This document shows, piece by piece, positions 9,281 through 20,689 of a stretch of DNA of 64,000 bases. Position 1 is the stretch's first letter. Each line of letters opens with the position of its first letter. Source of the stretch: Benincasa hispida (Eukaryota; Streptophyta; Magnoliopsida; Cucurbitales; Cucurbitaceae); the NCBI RefSeq assembly GCF_009727055.1, contig NC_052350.1, positions 18,783,394 to 18,847,393 on the forward strand, given 5' to 3'. The position numbers were made by a program, and so were the translations under genes. The notes under the pieces are model-generated. The model did not search any database. It worked only from the letters and a program-made list of their open reading frames with translations, and had not been told where the DNA came from.

Positions 9281-12118
9281 CTTTGCGAAGACTATTTCTG
9301 CTGGAAATCTCCTCCGCAATAAGCCTTTATCCGTTGTCCATTAACTTTAAATGTTCGGCTGCCATCTTCAATGATCAATTCCACCGTACCATGCAGAAAT
9401 ATTTTTTTCATGATGAAGGGATCGAACTAGCGCGATTTTAATTTTCCTGGGAAGAGCCGCAATCTCGAATTGAAAAGTAAGACATTTTTCCCGACTTGGA
9501 GGTTTCTAGTGCATATGCGTTGATCATGCCAGAGTTTGATGCGCCCTTTATAAATCTTCGCATTCTCATATGCGTTGACCCTCCATTCATCTAGCTCGAC
9601 TAGTTGCAGTTTTCACGCTTCCCCTGCATTCTTCAAATTAAAATTCAGTTTCTTGACCGCCCACAATGCTTTATACTCCAGCTCCAAAGGCAAATGACAT
9701 GCCTTGCCAAATACCAACGCATAGGGGGACATATCTTTTGGTGTTTTAAATGCAGTTCGGTATGCCCACAACGCATCATCAAGCTTCATTGCCCAATCCT
9801 TCCGCGAAGGTTTTACTACTTTTTCAAGTATCAATTTAATTTAACGATTGGACACTTCATCCTGGCCATTTGTTTGCGGATGGTATGCGGTGGCCACTTT
9901 GTGAAGGATATCGTACTTGCGCAACAACTCCTTTATATTGTGGTTGACAAAGTGTGATCCTTTATCACTTATAATGGCACGGGGAGTGCCAAAACGAGTG
10001 AAAATATTTTTCTTAAGGAACTGGGAGACTATCGCCTTGCGACGTATGCAATTGCCTCTACCCACTTGGAAACATAATCGATGGCCAATAAGATATAATG
10101 CTTGCCATGCGAAAGAGGGAATGGTCCCATGAAACCAATCCCCCAGACGTCAAATAATTCCAGCTCCAAGATAGTGTTCATTAGCATTGCGTTCTTCCAT
10201 GAACTTTTGTTGGTGTGTAAACACCGATCACATTTCATTGCATAGTCAGTAGCATCCTTAAATAATGAAGACCAAAAGAATCCACTTTGCAAACTTTAGC
10301 TGCAGTGCATTGCCCTCCAAAGTGCCCTCCATATGGCGAATCGTGGCACTGTGACAATATGCGTTGTTGAGCAGCATTTGGTACGCATAATCGAATGATT
10401 TGGTCTGCACCTCTTCTATACAGATTCGGCTCATCCCAATAATAGTGTTTGCATTCATGTTTGAGCTTTTTTTCGTTGATGATAGGTGTAGTCTTCAGGA
10501 AATTGTTCACAAGCAAAATAATTAACAATGTACGCATACTAGGGCAATTCTTCTATGTGGAGCAGTTGCTCATTCGGGAACACAACACTCACCTCAGATT
10601 CATTGTGGTCAACTTGAAGATTTTCGTTGATGATAGTGATCCGCAACTTGATTCTCTGTCCCCTTCCGATCAATTATTTCAATATCAAATTCTTGAAGAA
10701 GGAGAACCCATCTGATGAATCTCGACTTTGCGTCTTTTTTTGTCATCAAATATTTGATTGTCGAGTGATCAATGTGAATGAGCACCTTTGTTCCCAACAG
10801 ATATGCCCTGAATTTCTCCAACGCAAAAATCATAGCCAGGAGTTGTTTTTCAATGGTAGTATAATTTATTTGAGCAGGCTTTAGAGTTTTACTCACATAT
10901 GCGATGGGGTACAAAATAGTTTTCTTCTTTTGCGCTAAAAGCAGCCCTCATCGCATACCCGCTTGCGTCGTACATGATTTCAAATGGTGTTTTCCAATCC
11001 GGCGCAATTAGTACAGGCACGGTAATCAGTGCATCTTTTAATACTCTGAATGCGTTGAGGCAATTGTTGTCAAACTCAAATTTTCGGTCCGCCTCTAATA
11101 ACGCACTCAGTGGTCGTGCTATTTTAGAAAAGTCCTTAACAAATCGTTTATAGAACCCAGCATGTCTCAAGAAGCTTCGCACAGCCTTCACGCTGGTTGA
11201 AGGTGGGAATTTTTCAATTGCTTCAATATTTTCTTTGTCCACCTCCAACCCTTCTCGGGAGACCTTGTGTCCCAACACTATACCCTCTTTCACATGAAGT
11301 GACATTTTTCCCAATTGAGCACAAGGTTCGTCTCTTCACATCTTTTCAGAATTTTCTCCAAATTGGCCAGCAGACTTCATAAGTGTTCCCATAAACGAAG
11401 AAGTCATCCATAAATATTTCCACTGAGTCCTCGAGAAAATCTGAAAAGAACGCCATCATGCACCCCGAGAATGTGCTCGGCGCATTGCAGAGGCCAAACG
11501 GCATGCGGAAAACTGCAAATGTCCCATATGGACAGGTGAATGTGGTCTTGTCTTGGTCTTCAGAAGCTATCATGATTTTAAGCTATCATTTAATCGATGA
11601 ATGGCAGAGGGAAGTGATCTTTCTTTGTGGCCGCATTCAATTTGCGGTAGTCCATACATATGCGCCGTCCAATGATGGTACTTAGCGGTATTAATTCATT
11701 ATTCTCATTTGGGACTACCGTCATTCCGCCCTTCTTCGGCACACATTGCACGGGGCTGACCTACGTGCTATCTGCAATGGGATAGATAATGTCCGCATCC
11801 AGCCATTTGATAATCTTCTTCTTAACGACCTCCTTCATCGCAGGGTTAAGTCTGCGTTGATTTTCAATAGTTGCTTTGTGGTCGTCCTCAAAACGAATGT
11901 GGTGCATGTTGTACGTGGGGCTAATTCCTCTAATGTCAGCGAACGTCTAGCCAATTGCTCGTACATGTTTCTTGAGAATGCTCATCAACGCATTCTCTTG
12001 ATCTTCGTTGAGCGCGGAGGAAATTATCATTGGCAGCTTCTCATTCTGCACCAGAAATGCGTACTTCAAATGGGTTGGTAGGGTCTTTAATTCAAGTGTT
12101 GGTGGTTCCACAAGGGAA
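9281..12118 (-). pseudogene. GYPSY-1 pol remnant (reverse transcriptase, RNase H, integrase)
   Basis: Reading from 12118 downwards: the RT N-terminus (ELKTLPTHLKYAFL, about 12100), the block up to FPLPFID (about 11600), a deletion that removes the LDGYSGY catalytic-Asp region, then FTCPYGTF, MPFGLCNAPSTF and the FMDD motif (about 11403-11414). Next come the connection domain (11314-10889), RNase H ([16 protein letters not shown], 10914-10609), the integrase zinc-binding region (about 10430-10200) and the integrase core (10292-9841). The C-terminal part ends with KVNGQRIKAYCGGDF near 9300. Frameshifts occur near 10900 and 10540, among others. The first integrase catalytic Asp appears as Gly (GIGFMGPF where the family has GIDFMGPF). 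It cannot encode a working polyprotein. Confidence 0.85.
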
Positions 12119-13150
12119 GGATGATATGCGTTGATGGATTGCGTTGTGCACTCAAGTTTCCCCAGCAGAATCCAAGTGTAAATTCCTCTGAGTTTCCTCG
12201 TAAGTCCAGGGTCGAACACAGGGACTTGTGAAAATAGATTGCATTGATGATTTTTTTTATAAAAACTTTACGGTAATCGGGAAAATTAAATAAAGTGTTT
12301 GGTTGTTGATTACCTTGATTAAAAAATGAATGAATAAATGTGGTGGATTTAAGAAACGAAAGTTGCATTGATAGATGCAATGAGTATGCGATGAACAGGT
12401 TGAGGAGATCTTTAGCTAACGTTACGTAGGAATGTGTCAGACAATGCGATTATGTTACTACCATGCACAGCAAGTCATTTCCCAATGTAAATGTGGTGCT
12501 CCTAAGTCTAAGACGCATGTGTTGAATGCAAAATGTCCATAGAGCTTATCCCTAAGTCTCTACTCTTGTCCTATGCGTTGATACAGAATGCATGAAGCAA
12601 GATGACCGCATACAATCATATCTTGTCGCTAAAATGCATGCGATGTGTTAATAACAAATAGTGCTCATTCCTAAGCGACTATCTCTCGTTTATGCATTCT
12701 AATCTGGTTCTTCCAAACCTAGTTTCTGACCTGACCTTTCCAAGTCTAGATCCTATCCTTAGACTACCCTTTCGAGTATCCCTAAAGAACGAATGAAGCA
12801 TGCATAAACAAGATAGTCGCAAAGAATGAAAACTCCCTAGTTGTGCTAGCTAAATGCTTCTCAACCCATTCAACTAATTTAGCCACTCATGCGTGAATCA
12901 CAGAGAGTGGACAGATATAGAGAAAGAAATTCCATTTTTATAAATACGTTAAGTAAAAATGCCATTAGAAGTTTAAGGTAGAGAGCCTAGTAGAAATTCC
13001 TTGCTGACCAAGGCTTTTTTATACTGGGATATCTATTCTGGCCTAAAGATATTCCTTCTTTTGCGGGTGTCGGCCCTCTCCCTGTCTTTGAAGCTTCCAG
13101 TGCTCTCTCAAGCTTACCGGAACTATCTACCAGCAAACTTTCTTCCTCAC
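12119..13150 (-). repeat. GYPSY-1 5' LTR, truncated at both ends
   Basis: Matches 6497-7525 of the 3' LTR in the same orientation. The terminal about 30 bp next to the internal region is missing, and the LTR is joined directly to pol at a GGATGATATGCG overlap. About 610 bp of the outer (U3) part is missing and replaced by COPIA-2 LTR sequence at 13149-13150. Confidence 0.85.
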
Positions 13151-14263
13151 TTCCTCTTGTCAATTTAAACATTTCAAATTAACCCAAATATTGGTTCTTG
13201 ACTTTATCCAAGCTACCCAGGGGAACTAATAGACCTGTGGCTCGAAGCTCCAATGGTCCATGAATAGTTGAATAAACTCTTTAGCCATGAGATCCACCAT
13301 CCATTAACTGTCAGGTATTCCACTAAAAACCAACAGCAGAACTCTTCTTACCACAGATATATTTCTGTGTCCATTGGATATAACCAATCATGAGTACAAT
13401 GATCCTTCACAAATGCTCGTAAGTACAGTTAGGCCAAATTACCATTTTGCCCCTATAGTTACATCTCACTCCTTAAGTACCACTGATTCCTCTAATGAAT
13501 AATACAACATAGTCCAACTATGTGTAAGCACCTCTCGGGTCAAAAGAAGGTGTGCGGCGCCATATCGTTCAAGCCCCGAAATCAGCCCTTAAGAAAGCCA
13601 TCTATCTACTTACTCCTGCCTCGGGGAAGAACTGAATTCCATATTGTGTAGCTGAGTTCCCAGCTCCCAAATAAGATGAATCCTATAAATGGTAGGTTTG
13701 AATCGGTGACCTAGGAACTCGCCCCCATACAAATCAAAGGACCGCTCTCAATGGCTGGAGTTCTCAACTCACTCAGGATTGTGGTCATGTTACCTATGGT
13801 CATCCTAGTAAAGTGAAGTGTCTGTCATGAATGGCATTATATAATGAGACGTTAACACTTCATGGTCAGGTCTTATACAAGCTCTTTGTATAGGATGCCT
13901 CCACTCGTATGTCTCCAACATGAATGATCAGGATAAGACCATCTGTGAGAAGTCACAACACTTGTGACCATTCCACAAAGCGGGTCGCATCCGTACCATT
14001 ACCAGGATAAGGTATCCCTCCTCTATCCATATACTACAGACCATTTTGGTTATCACTCAAGAGATGATCCACTTGTATGTCACCACATACATGATTGAGT
14101 CACATACAGATAATCAAAGATTTTATGTCTATTGGTTTGTGGTAAAACAAATAAAACAAGTAACCGAGCAAAATACTAAAATGTGAAGTAAATATCATAT
14201 ATTAATAACACAAGCGTTCGTACAAACTACAGAACACGAGATTTTAGGGCATCAACCCCAAAA
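13151..14263 (-). repeat. COPIA-2 3' LTR, segment c
   Basis: Matches 21244-21989 plus 23649-24025 of the 5' LTR and most of the solo LTR at 39263-41332. It ends CCCCAAAA at 14256-14263 (the LTR start TGTTGGGG with changes). About 700 bp of LTR between segments b and c were lost with the outer half of the GYPSY-1 5' LTR. Confidence 0.8.
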
Positions 14264-14276
14264 ATCTCTCACTTGT
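14264..14276 (-). promoter_or_regulatory. COPIA-2 polypurine tract
   Basis: Minus-strand AAGTGAGAGAT abuts the 3' LTR start, matching the typical purine-rich GTGGGAGAT of plant Copia elements. Confidence 0.65.
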
Positions 14277-14402
14277 CCTAAAGCGTAGTGAGGTGTACAA
14301 GAAACTATTACAAAATAATAAACTAGGGTATAAAAGCCCAATACAAGAAAATCTTCCACTTACCCTAGTCCAACCACGGGCTATCATATAAACCTATGCT
14401 CC

Positions 14403-14431
14403 GTAGATGCAATGAGTATGCGATGAACAAA
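14403..14431. other. Filler-like patch of Gypsy LTR sequence at a deletion junction in COPIA-2
   Basis: GATGCAATGAGTATGCGATG and its flanks are near-identical to 6747-6772 and 12374-12399 in the GYPSY-1 LTRs. Here it sits between the broken end of the Copia pol and the 3' non-coding region. The RNase H part of pol is missing at this point, so it looks like templated filler DNA at a repaired break. Confidence 0.55.
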
Positions 14432-14439
14432 AACATTAA

Positions 14440-16623
14440 AATGGCCTAGGTTAGACTGATCTGTCTCATCTCCTCAACCTTTTGAGATGTCTTAGGACAC
14501 ATTTCCTGAGACAAAGTGACTCATGCCTAAATGGTAGTAGGCCCCTCCTGGAGTCCTGCATCGAGTACTTGAGCAACATTTTGTCAATGTACGATGCCTG
14601 AGACAGTGCTAGCACTTTGTTCTTACGATCCCGAAAGATCTATATGCCTAGAACAAACTAAGCCTCTCTCAAATCTTTCATTTGGAATTGGGTAGCTAGC
14701 CAATTCTTAACTACAGTCAGTAGACATACATCATTCTCAATGAGTAGAATAACGTCTACGTACAACACTAAGAAGACTATTGAAGCTTTGATTCTCTTCT
14801 TGTAGATACAAGGTTCATCAACGTTTCCATCCCGGTCAACATCCTCTATTGCCTTCTTATAAGACAACGAATACTCAACGTCGCCATTGGCTACTATAGT
14901 AAGGATTTTCGTGAAATCCAGATAGTGAATGGATGGACTCGCAACCCTCTCACTACGGCAAGGTTCCCTCAACTCTTGAGCTAGAACCGACATACTGGAT
15001 GAACTCCCATTAACAACTCTTGCTAATGTAGTAGGCTCTTCAATAACCCTTGTTGAAGTTTCAGTAGTTTCATTGGAAAACTCACGCAACACGACTTTGC
15101 TACGTAGACCGTGTTCCCTTATATGATCTTCCTCTAGGAAAGTAGCATTTGTTGAAACAAACACCCTACTTTTCATCGGATCATGAAAATAACCCCCTCA
15201 TGTACCTTTGGGGTAGCCTACAAAGAGGTATAACCTCGACCGTGGTTCCAACTTCTTGGTTTTAGCCTCAAGCACATGTGCAGGGCAACCTCAAATGCGA
15301 AANAACCTCGACCGTGGTTCCAACTTCTTGGTTTTAGCCTCAAGCACATGTGCAGGGCAACCTCAAATGCGAAAGTGACGTAAACTAGCTTTACGCACAT
15401 TCCATAACTCCAGAGGTGTTCTTGCAACACTCTTGGAGGGAACGCAGTTGAGTATGTATACTGCAGTTTCCACTCCAAAACCCCAAAACCAGTCCGGTAA
15501 GGAAGCATAACTCATCATCGAGCAAACCATGCCTAACAAGGTTCTATTTATCCTCTCCGCTACACCATTCTGCTGAGGCGTACCTGGCGCTGAGAGTTGG
15601 AAACGATTCCATGTTCTATCAAATAGTCCTGGAATGCCAAGTCCAAAAACTCTCCACCTCGATCCAATCGAAGTGTTTTAATTCGTCTATTCAATGCGTT
15701 TTCAACTTCAATCTTGAACTCTTTGAACTTTTCAAAGGATTCAGACTTTCGTTGCATCAGATAAATATACCCGTACTTGGAGTAATCATCAATGAAAATG
15801 ATAAAATACTCATAGCCACCTCTGGCTCGCACATGCATAGGACCACAAAAGTCAGAATGTACAAACTCAAGAGGCTCCTTGGCTCTATAACCTTTTGCAG
15901 TAAAAGATCGTTTAGTCATCTTTCCCTCAAGGCAAGATTCGCACACAAGTAAAGAATTTTCTCCTAACTCACTTAGAAGTTCATTCTTCACCAATCTCTC
16001 AATCCTATTGAGATTGATGTGCCCTAAACATAGATGCCAAAGTTGGCCATTTTCTTTTGGAGAAATTCGTCGACGTTTTGATTGAGTTATGGCATTTCTG
16101 AACAATTCAGTACTATGGAGGGAATTAATGGCTAACGGCCTTAGCACATATAAATTCAATTCCAAATTTGCTCTGCAAATAAAAACACCATCTTTATGAA
16201 TAAAATCTTTATCCACATTAAAAGTTAGAGTATATTTACATTGCATCAACACTTTACAGAAATAAGGTTCCTCTTTACTTCGGGAACAATATATACATCA
16301 TTTAAAACAAGAAACCTATTCTGTAAAGCTAACTGGAGTCCTCCCACTGCTACAACTGAGACGACGTGACCGGTGCCTACTTGCATCGTCATCTCACCAT
16401 TCTTCAACTGTCGCCAAGATCTAATCCCCTAAAAAGAAGAACAAACATAGTTAGTGGCGCCTGAATCAATTATCTAGGCAGAATCATCATTCTCCACTAA
16501 ACTAGTTTCAAGCACAAGTAAATCACATTTACTTTTATCAGCCTTGGCTGGTTTCTTCTCTTTCAGATATCGAAGACAGTTCCTCTTCCAGTGTCCATCT
16601 TAGTTGCAATAGAAACATTTTCC
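14440..16623 (-). pseudogene. COPIA-2 pol remnant (protease, integrase, partial RT)
   Basis: In order from 16623: a zinc knuckle with an internal stop, a protease DSGAT site (near 16456-16467), the GAG-pre-integrase HHCC region (LCLGHINLNRIERL then CESCLEGKM) and the integrase core (HSDFCGPM, FIDDYSKYGY, LRLDRGGEF). A 1-nt loss near 15610 shifts GIVSQLSAPGTPQQNG out of frame. The RT linker follows; then about 130 codons of RT are missing at about 14828, where VDRD joins NVDEPCIYKK. The surviving RT motif is YVDV instead of YVDD. The RNase H domain is almost completely deleted. A one-N assembly scar with a 71-bp duplication lies within the integrase/RT linker. Confidence 0.85.
15232..15374. 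repeat. 71-bp perfect duplication flanking a single N (assembly scar)
   Basis: Bases 15232-15302 and 15304-15374 are identical, with the only ambiguous base, N, at 15303 between them. This is what an unmerged contig overlap looks like. It breaks the COPIA-2 reading frame artificially. Confidence 0.85.
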
Positions 16624-17413
16624 CTAAGCAACTTGTGGATGCCTACTTGGGGCGACAGGCATTGGGTTAGCAGGTGCCTTCCCTTTTCCCTTACCATCAT
16701 TCATCTTATTCCCCTTTGCAGAGTTAGAAGTAGAAGGTGTAGACTTCGTTACTAAGGTCGAACCTCTATGGAACGTCCTGGAGGATGAAGCAACATTTGC
16801 CTCACCCTTCTGCTTCTCCTTACTTTTCAGTAAAGATTGGTATGTCTGTAACTCGTTGAGGAGAGTTGTAAGGTTATATTTTACTTTGTTAAGAATCACA
16901 TTGCTAAAAAAGTGCAGGAAGCTCTCTAGCAAAGAATGCAGGATTATGCTAACATGGTTGCCTCATCGATGGTGACCCATTCAACTCCGCCACATTGAAG
17001 TGGACCATCATGTTTAGCATATGTTCACGAACAGAGGTGCCTTCTTCCGTTTTGGAGTTAAATATGTATTTAAGAGTCTCATGCATAAGCTATTTAGACG
17101 GTTGTCCAAACATCCCCCACAGAGACTCCATGATCTCACGCGCTAAGACCATAGGCTCATGTTTCTTGACCAAGAATTTAGAAAGACTTGCCAAGATGTA
17201 GGCTCGGGCCTTCTCATTCGCCCTTGTCCATCGCTCATATGCCTCCTGAACACTTCGAGCGACATTTGGAGCTGAAATAGTAGGACAAGCCTCCGTGAGA
17301 GCGAACATGAGATCCTTGATGATCAGAATCGTCGTGATCATGTGTTTCCATGTTGCGAAATTATCGCCAGTAAGTTTTTCGGCACTTAACAAAGCCAACG
17401 TGGCTATTGCCAT
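16624..17413 (-). pseudogene. COPIA-2 gag remnant
   Basis: The frame opens at ATG 17413-17411 with LLSAEKLTGDNFATWK, a capsid-like UBN2-type gag start, and continues to WGMFGQPS. In-frame stops follow near 17090, and the C-terminal part resumes at about 16932 with YNLTTLLNELQTYQ and a basic Lys/Gly-rich tail leading to the zinc knuckle (CFYC then a stop, then DGHWKRNC). Gag would form the cytoplasmic virus-like particle. The same gag type appears in COPIA-4 at 62740 on the plus strand. Confidence 0.8.
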
Positions 17414-18434
17414 TTTGAAAATGTTGCTGAAAATACGAACAAATCTTTATTAGAATTTGCTAAACCACTTTTAAACCAATCAGTGTTGCAAAACAGTTTC
17501 AAGTACCCTAAGTGATAGACTTCTATTTTGCAATGATGCCCCAATGAGGCAGGACAAATGCCACCGGTGGGGTGATCAGGTGCCCCTTCGCTGGGATGAG
17601 ACATTCTCAACCATTAGGTAGAACAAACTCTTGGAATTGAACCTAACAGCCACCATTTTTCGGTCCAGAATCGTTAACTATTAACGATTCCGGGTAAGTG
17701 TAACCCCTCGTTTTCGGTGCCAGAGTTCGGCCCTAATGAACCCACCGTAGGGAAGAAACAGATTAGGACAATAGACTAAGTTACCTTATCCTCTTACAGA
17801 AGATCAAATAAAGAAATGCATAAAACTGTCATCCTTTAGGGGGACACTCCCAAGGTGCCTCGAGGTGATGCATAGTAACTTTATTCAACCTAACGAGAAA
17901 GACCGAAGGATATGCTGTCGCACTTTCCGCTCCCACTTACTATGAACACTCTCTCCATCCACCTTGATATTGACCTACCCAAACACCATTCGTTGGGAGA
18001 ACAAGCCAAAGATGCCGCAAGGCCGAGGATAGATCTCATGGTGTGGACTATTTAGGAGAAACGTGAAAGGTTTAAATGAAGCATCTTATGCCCAAGTACC
18101 TCCCACTGAATGTTCTATCTAGGGTTCAATAACCTAGACAATCTGGCTACTGATTTTAGTCCAAGTCCTGCTCATAAACAACGTTTGTCTATGAAATATG
18201 AACAAGTTCAAGTATTCAAATTTAAACACTTTAATGGACTGTCCTTAACTTGCATGCATGCATCGAATCTATCTAATTCACCTTTCCAGGTAAGTTCCCA
18301 GGTAGGGGTGTTACGTTTTCGTCAATTTAAATACCCTAGCCTAGACAGAACCCGCCTTAGACAAAAGGTCCCTTATAGATAGATTTGCTACACTTTAACC
18401 TTTTATTAGCCAATTTAATCCTATGAAACTGATT

Positions 18435-18603
18435 AAAAGATTAAAGCCTTAGGGTTGTTAATCGTATTAGAACCGTGATCTTAGGTCTATGTGATCCAAG
18501 TTTTAAACACTTTAAAACNAAAAGATTAAAGCCTTAGGGTTGTTAATCGTATTAGAACCGTGATCTTAGGTCTATGTGATCCAAGTTTTAAACACTTTAA
18601 AAC
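18435..18603. repeat. 84-bp perfect duplication flanking a single N (assembly scar)
   Basis: Bases 18435-18518 and 18520-18603 are identical around N at 18519. It has the same signature as the first scar, so the true sequence probably has one copy. Confidence 0.85.
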
Positions 18604-19199
18604 CATGAATTAAACCTAAGTGAGCATGCATATCTTTCTTATTTCTTTTAGTTCTAATTTCTCTTTAACTTTTAAAAAAAAACAACTAAAAACATTGTGC
18701 ACAACGAGGCGTTTATAACATTTATAAAATAATCTATGTGTCATGCTTCATGCAATGTCCGGTCATTACTATATTTAACTTTTATATAATGCGTAACAAC
18801 CAAGCAAACATGCTATCATTCACCCTTATACTATAACAATTATAATATAAAGATGATGCATGTCAATGCTTTTTATGCATGCATAAATATAACTCTTATA
18901 TTATATGATGCATGAGGATGCTCTTACATAATTAAAATCATGCTTCTCTAAATTATAACAATTACAATAAAGAGATGATGCATGACCATTACATAACCTA
19001 AGGTGGGATTTACTATATGTACATACAATATGACATATAAAAACATACATCGCATGTAATAAACAAAAGGATTAATAGACCGGGATGAGTCTTTACAAAA
19101 AAAAATGGGAATGAAATAATCCTATCTATTACATTTTTCATCAAACAAACCAGTTCACAAGCGAACCGGGTCTTGACCGGCAGGAGGTCTTCATTGTGC

Positions 19200-19740
19200 A
19201 GTAAACTCTAGTAGGTAGACGATCGTTCAGCGCAGAGTAGACGATAGAAGCATAAGTAAACGATCGCGTAGACGACGAGGTTGTGAAGCCTCATTGTCTA
19301 TGCGATCGTGTAGCGCGACGATAGGTAAACGATTTACCTTGCGTTACTAAGCGATCGTTTAGTCAGTTACTAAGCGATGAAGCTTGCTGACCTAAACGAT
19401 CGTCTAGCGCGCATGCTTTAAACGATACGCGAGCATCTCATCAACTACACGATGCATGCAACCCGATAAACGATTTACCTTGCGATGCTAAACGATTGTT
19501 TAGTCAGTTACTAAGCTATAAAGCTTACTGACCTAAACGATCATCCAGCGCGCCCGCGCATTAAGCGATCCGCGAGCATCTTATTGTCTACACAATGCGT
19601 GTAACCAAGTAAACGATTTACCTTGTGATGCTAAGCGATCGTTTAGTCAATTACTAAGCGATGAAGCTTACTGACCTAAATGATCGTCTAGTGCGTGCCC
19701 GTGTTCAACGATACTCAGCGATCGCATACCCAATCTCAAC
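19200..19740. repeat. Degenerate tandem array with CGATCG palindromes in the COPIA-2 leader
   Basis: About ten occurrences of CGATCG or one-base variants, usually inside TAAGCGATCGTTTAG or CTAAACGATCGTCTAG. Larger units of about 140 bp repeat, marked by TAAACGATTTACCTTG at about 19326, 19466 and 19609. The same core recurs in the LTR (20690-20880). The array is CpG-rich compared with its surroundings. Confidence 0.75.
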
Positions 19741-20216
19741 ATGATACTATCAACTCTTGATTGCATACCCCATCATTTCACCGATGCGTTCAACAACGAT
19801 CGCTTACTTCTTCATCTTTACGATGAGATCAACGACGATCACGTAGAACATCTTCTGCACGATGCGATCAACCCTAGATCGCTTCCTTCCTCGAAGAACC
19901 ATAACGCTTGCCCAGATCGCGTATCACTCTTATGCAATGCTTACACAGATATGCTTATTTGAAGAACGACTCAAAACTTCAAAAAAACTTTGAATACATA
20001 CTCGATAACAATTATTAATGCCCAAAAATGCAGGGGTTTTTACAAAAAATCGCAAATATAAAAGGATTTAAATCAAATCGAGGCTAATCATCGCGAAAAC
20101 ATCCATTAATCCCACACATCCACAGCAGATTTAACAATTAAACAACGTAGAAATGCAACCACCATGAATGTAAATGTCATTTCGTTGCAACAGATGAAAT
20201 CGGAGTATCAGAACCT

Positions 20217-20231
20217 GGATCTGATACCAAT
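20217..20231 (-). promoter_or_regulatory. COPIA-2 primer binding site
   Basis: Minus strand ATTGGTATCAGATCC directly after the 5' LTR. It matches the plant Copia PBS TGGTATCAGAGC, complementary to the 3' end of initiator Met-tRNA, with one or two changes. Confidence 0.85.
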
Positions 20232-20689
20232 TGTAGGATCTCATTTTGTAGAGTTCCATGAGCACAATCGGATCGTTCTGATCTCACCGTGATTGAAATA
20301 CAACAATATACATTCAATACATACAGTTATGTAAACAAATATGAATTAACGGCATGCTAAGAAAAACAAAAATATCAAGAGAGAGAGTTTCATACAAGTT
20401 GAAGATAGTCTTCACACTTCAGAACTCTAATGCAGTGGAAATCTCCACACGATCTACCAACGCCCAGCAGCAGTGTCAACAAAAGCAGCACGAACACGAA
20501 CGCCGTGGGGACGACACCACCACTAAAGAGCCTTGGGTATTCTTGGAGTGAGAAGCCAAAGGGTAGGCTTTGGTGAATTTGGTAGAAGAAGGAGGAACAT
20601 GAATCGTGTAAGCGATAAGCAAGTTGGAGGGAAGAAAACGATATCGCCTGGCAGAAATGCTTATCATTTAGGAGGAGCTACACAATTGT

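Larger units (their letters stand above)
6468..13150 (-). mobile_element. GYPSY-1, Ty3/Gypsy retrotransposon (Athila/Tat-like), internally deleted
   Basis: Minus-strand element with a complete 3' LTR (8136-6468), a polypurine tract directly upstream of it, a decayed pol, and a partial 5' LTR (13150-12119). The leader, PBS, gag and protease are gone: the 5' LTR jumps straight into the start of reverse transcriptase. The RT N-terminus (LELKTLPTHLKYAFL, MPFGLCNAPSTF, IFMDDF) fits the non-chromovirus Athila/Tat branch, and no integrase chromodomain is seen. The right edge is also deleted, since the 5' LTR stops at 13150 and fuses to COPIA-2 LTR sequence about 700 bp further along that LTR. The right TSD is therefore lost. 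Confidence 0.85.
17414..20216 (-). other. COPIA-2 long untranslated leader
   Basis: About 2.8 kb between the PBS and the gag ATG with no conserved ORF. Long AT-rich tracts with TGATGCATG repeats (about 18760-18990) correspond in kind to the COPIA-4 leader at 61140-61500. The segment 17640-18110 corresponds to 62040-62560 on the other strand. It also holds the CGATCG array and a one-N scar. Confidence 0.6.

Noticed and set aside
19200..19740. CRISPR-like array
   Set aside because: Units are degenerate, spacing is irregular and the host is a plant; it is an element-internal tandem repeat.
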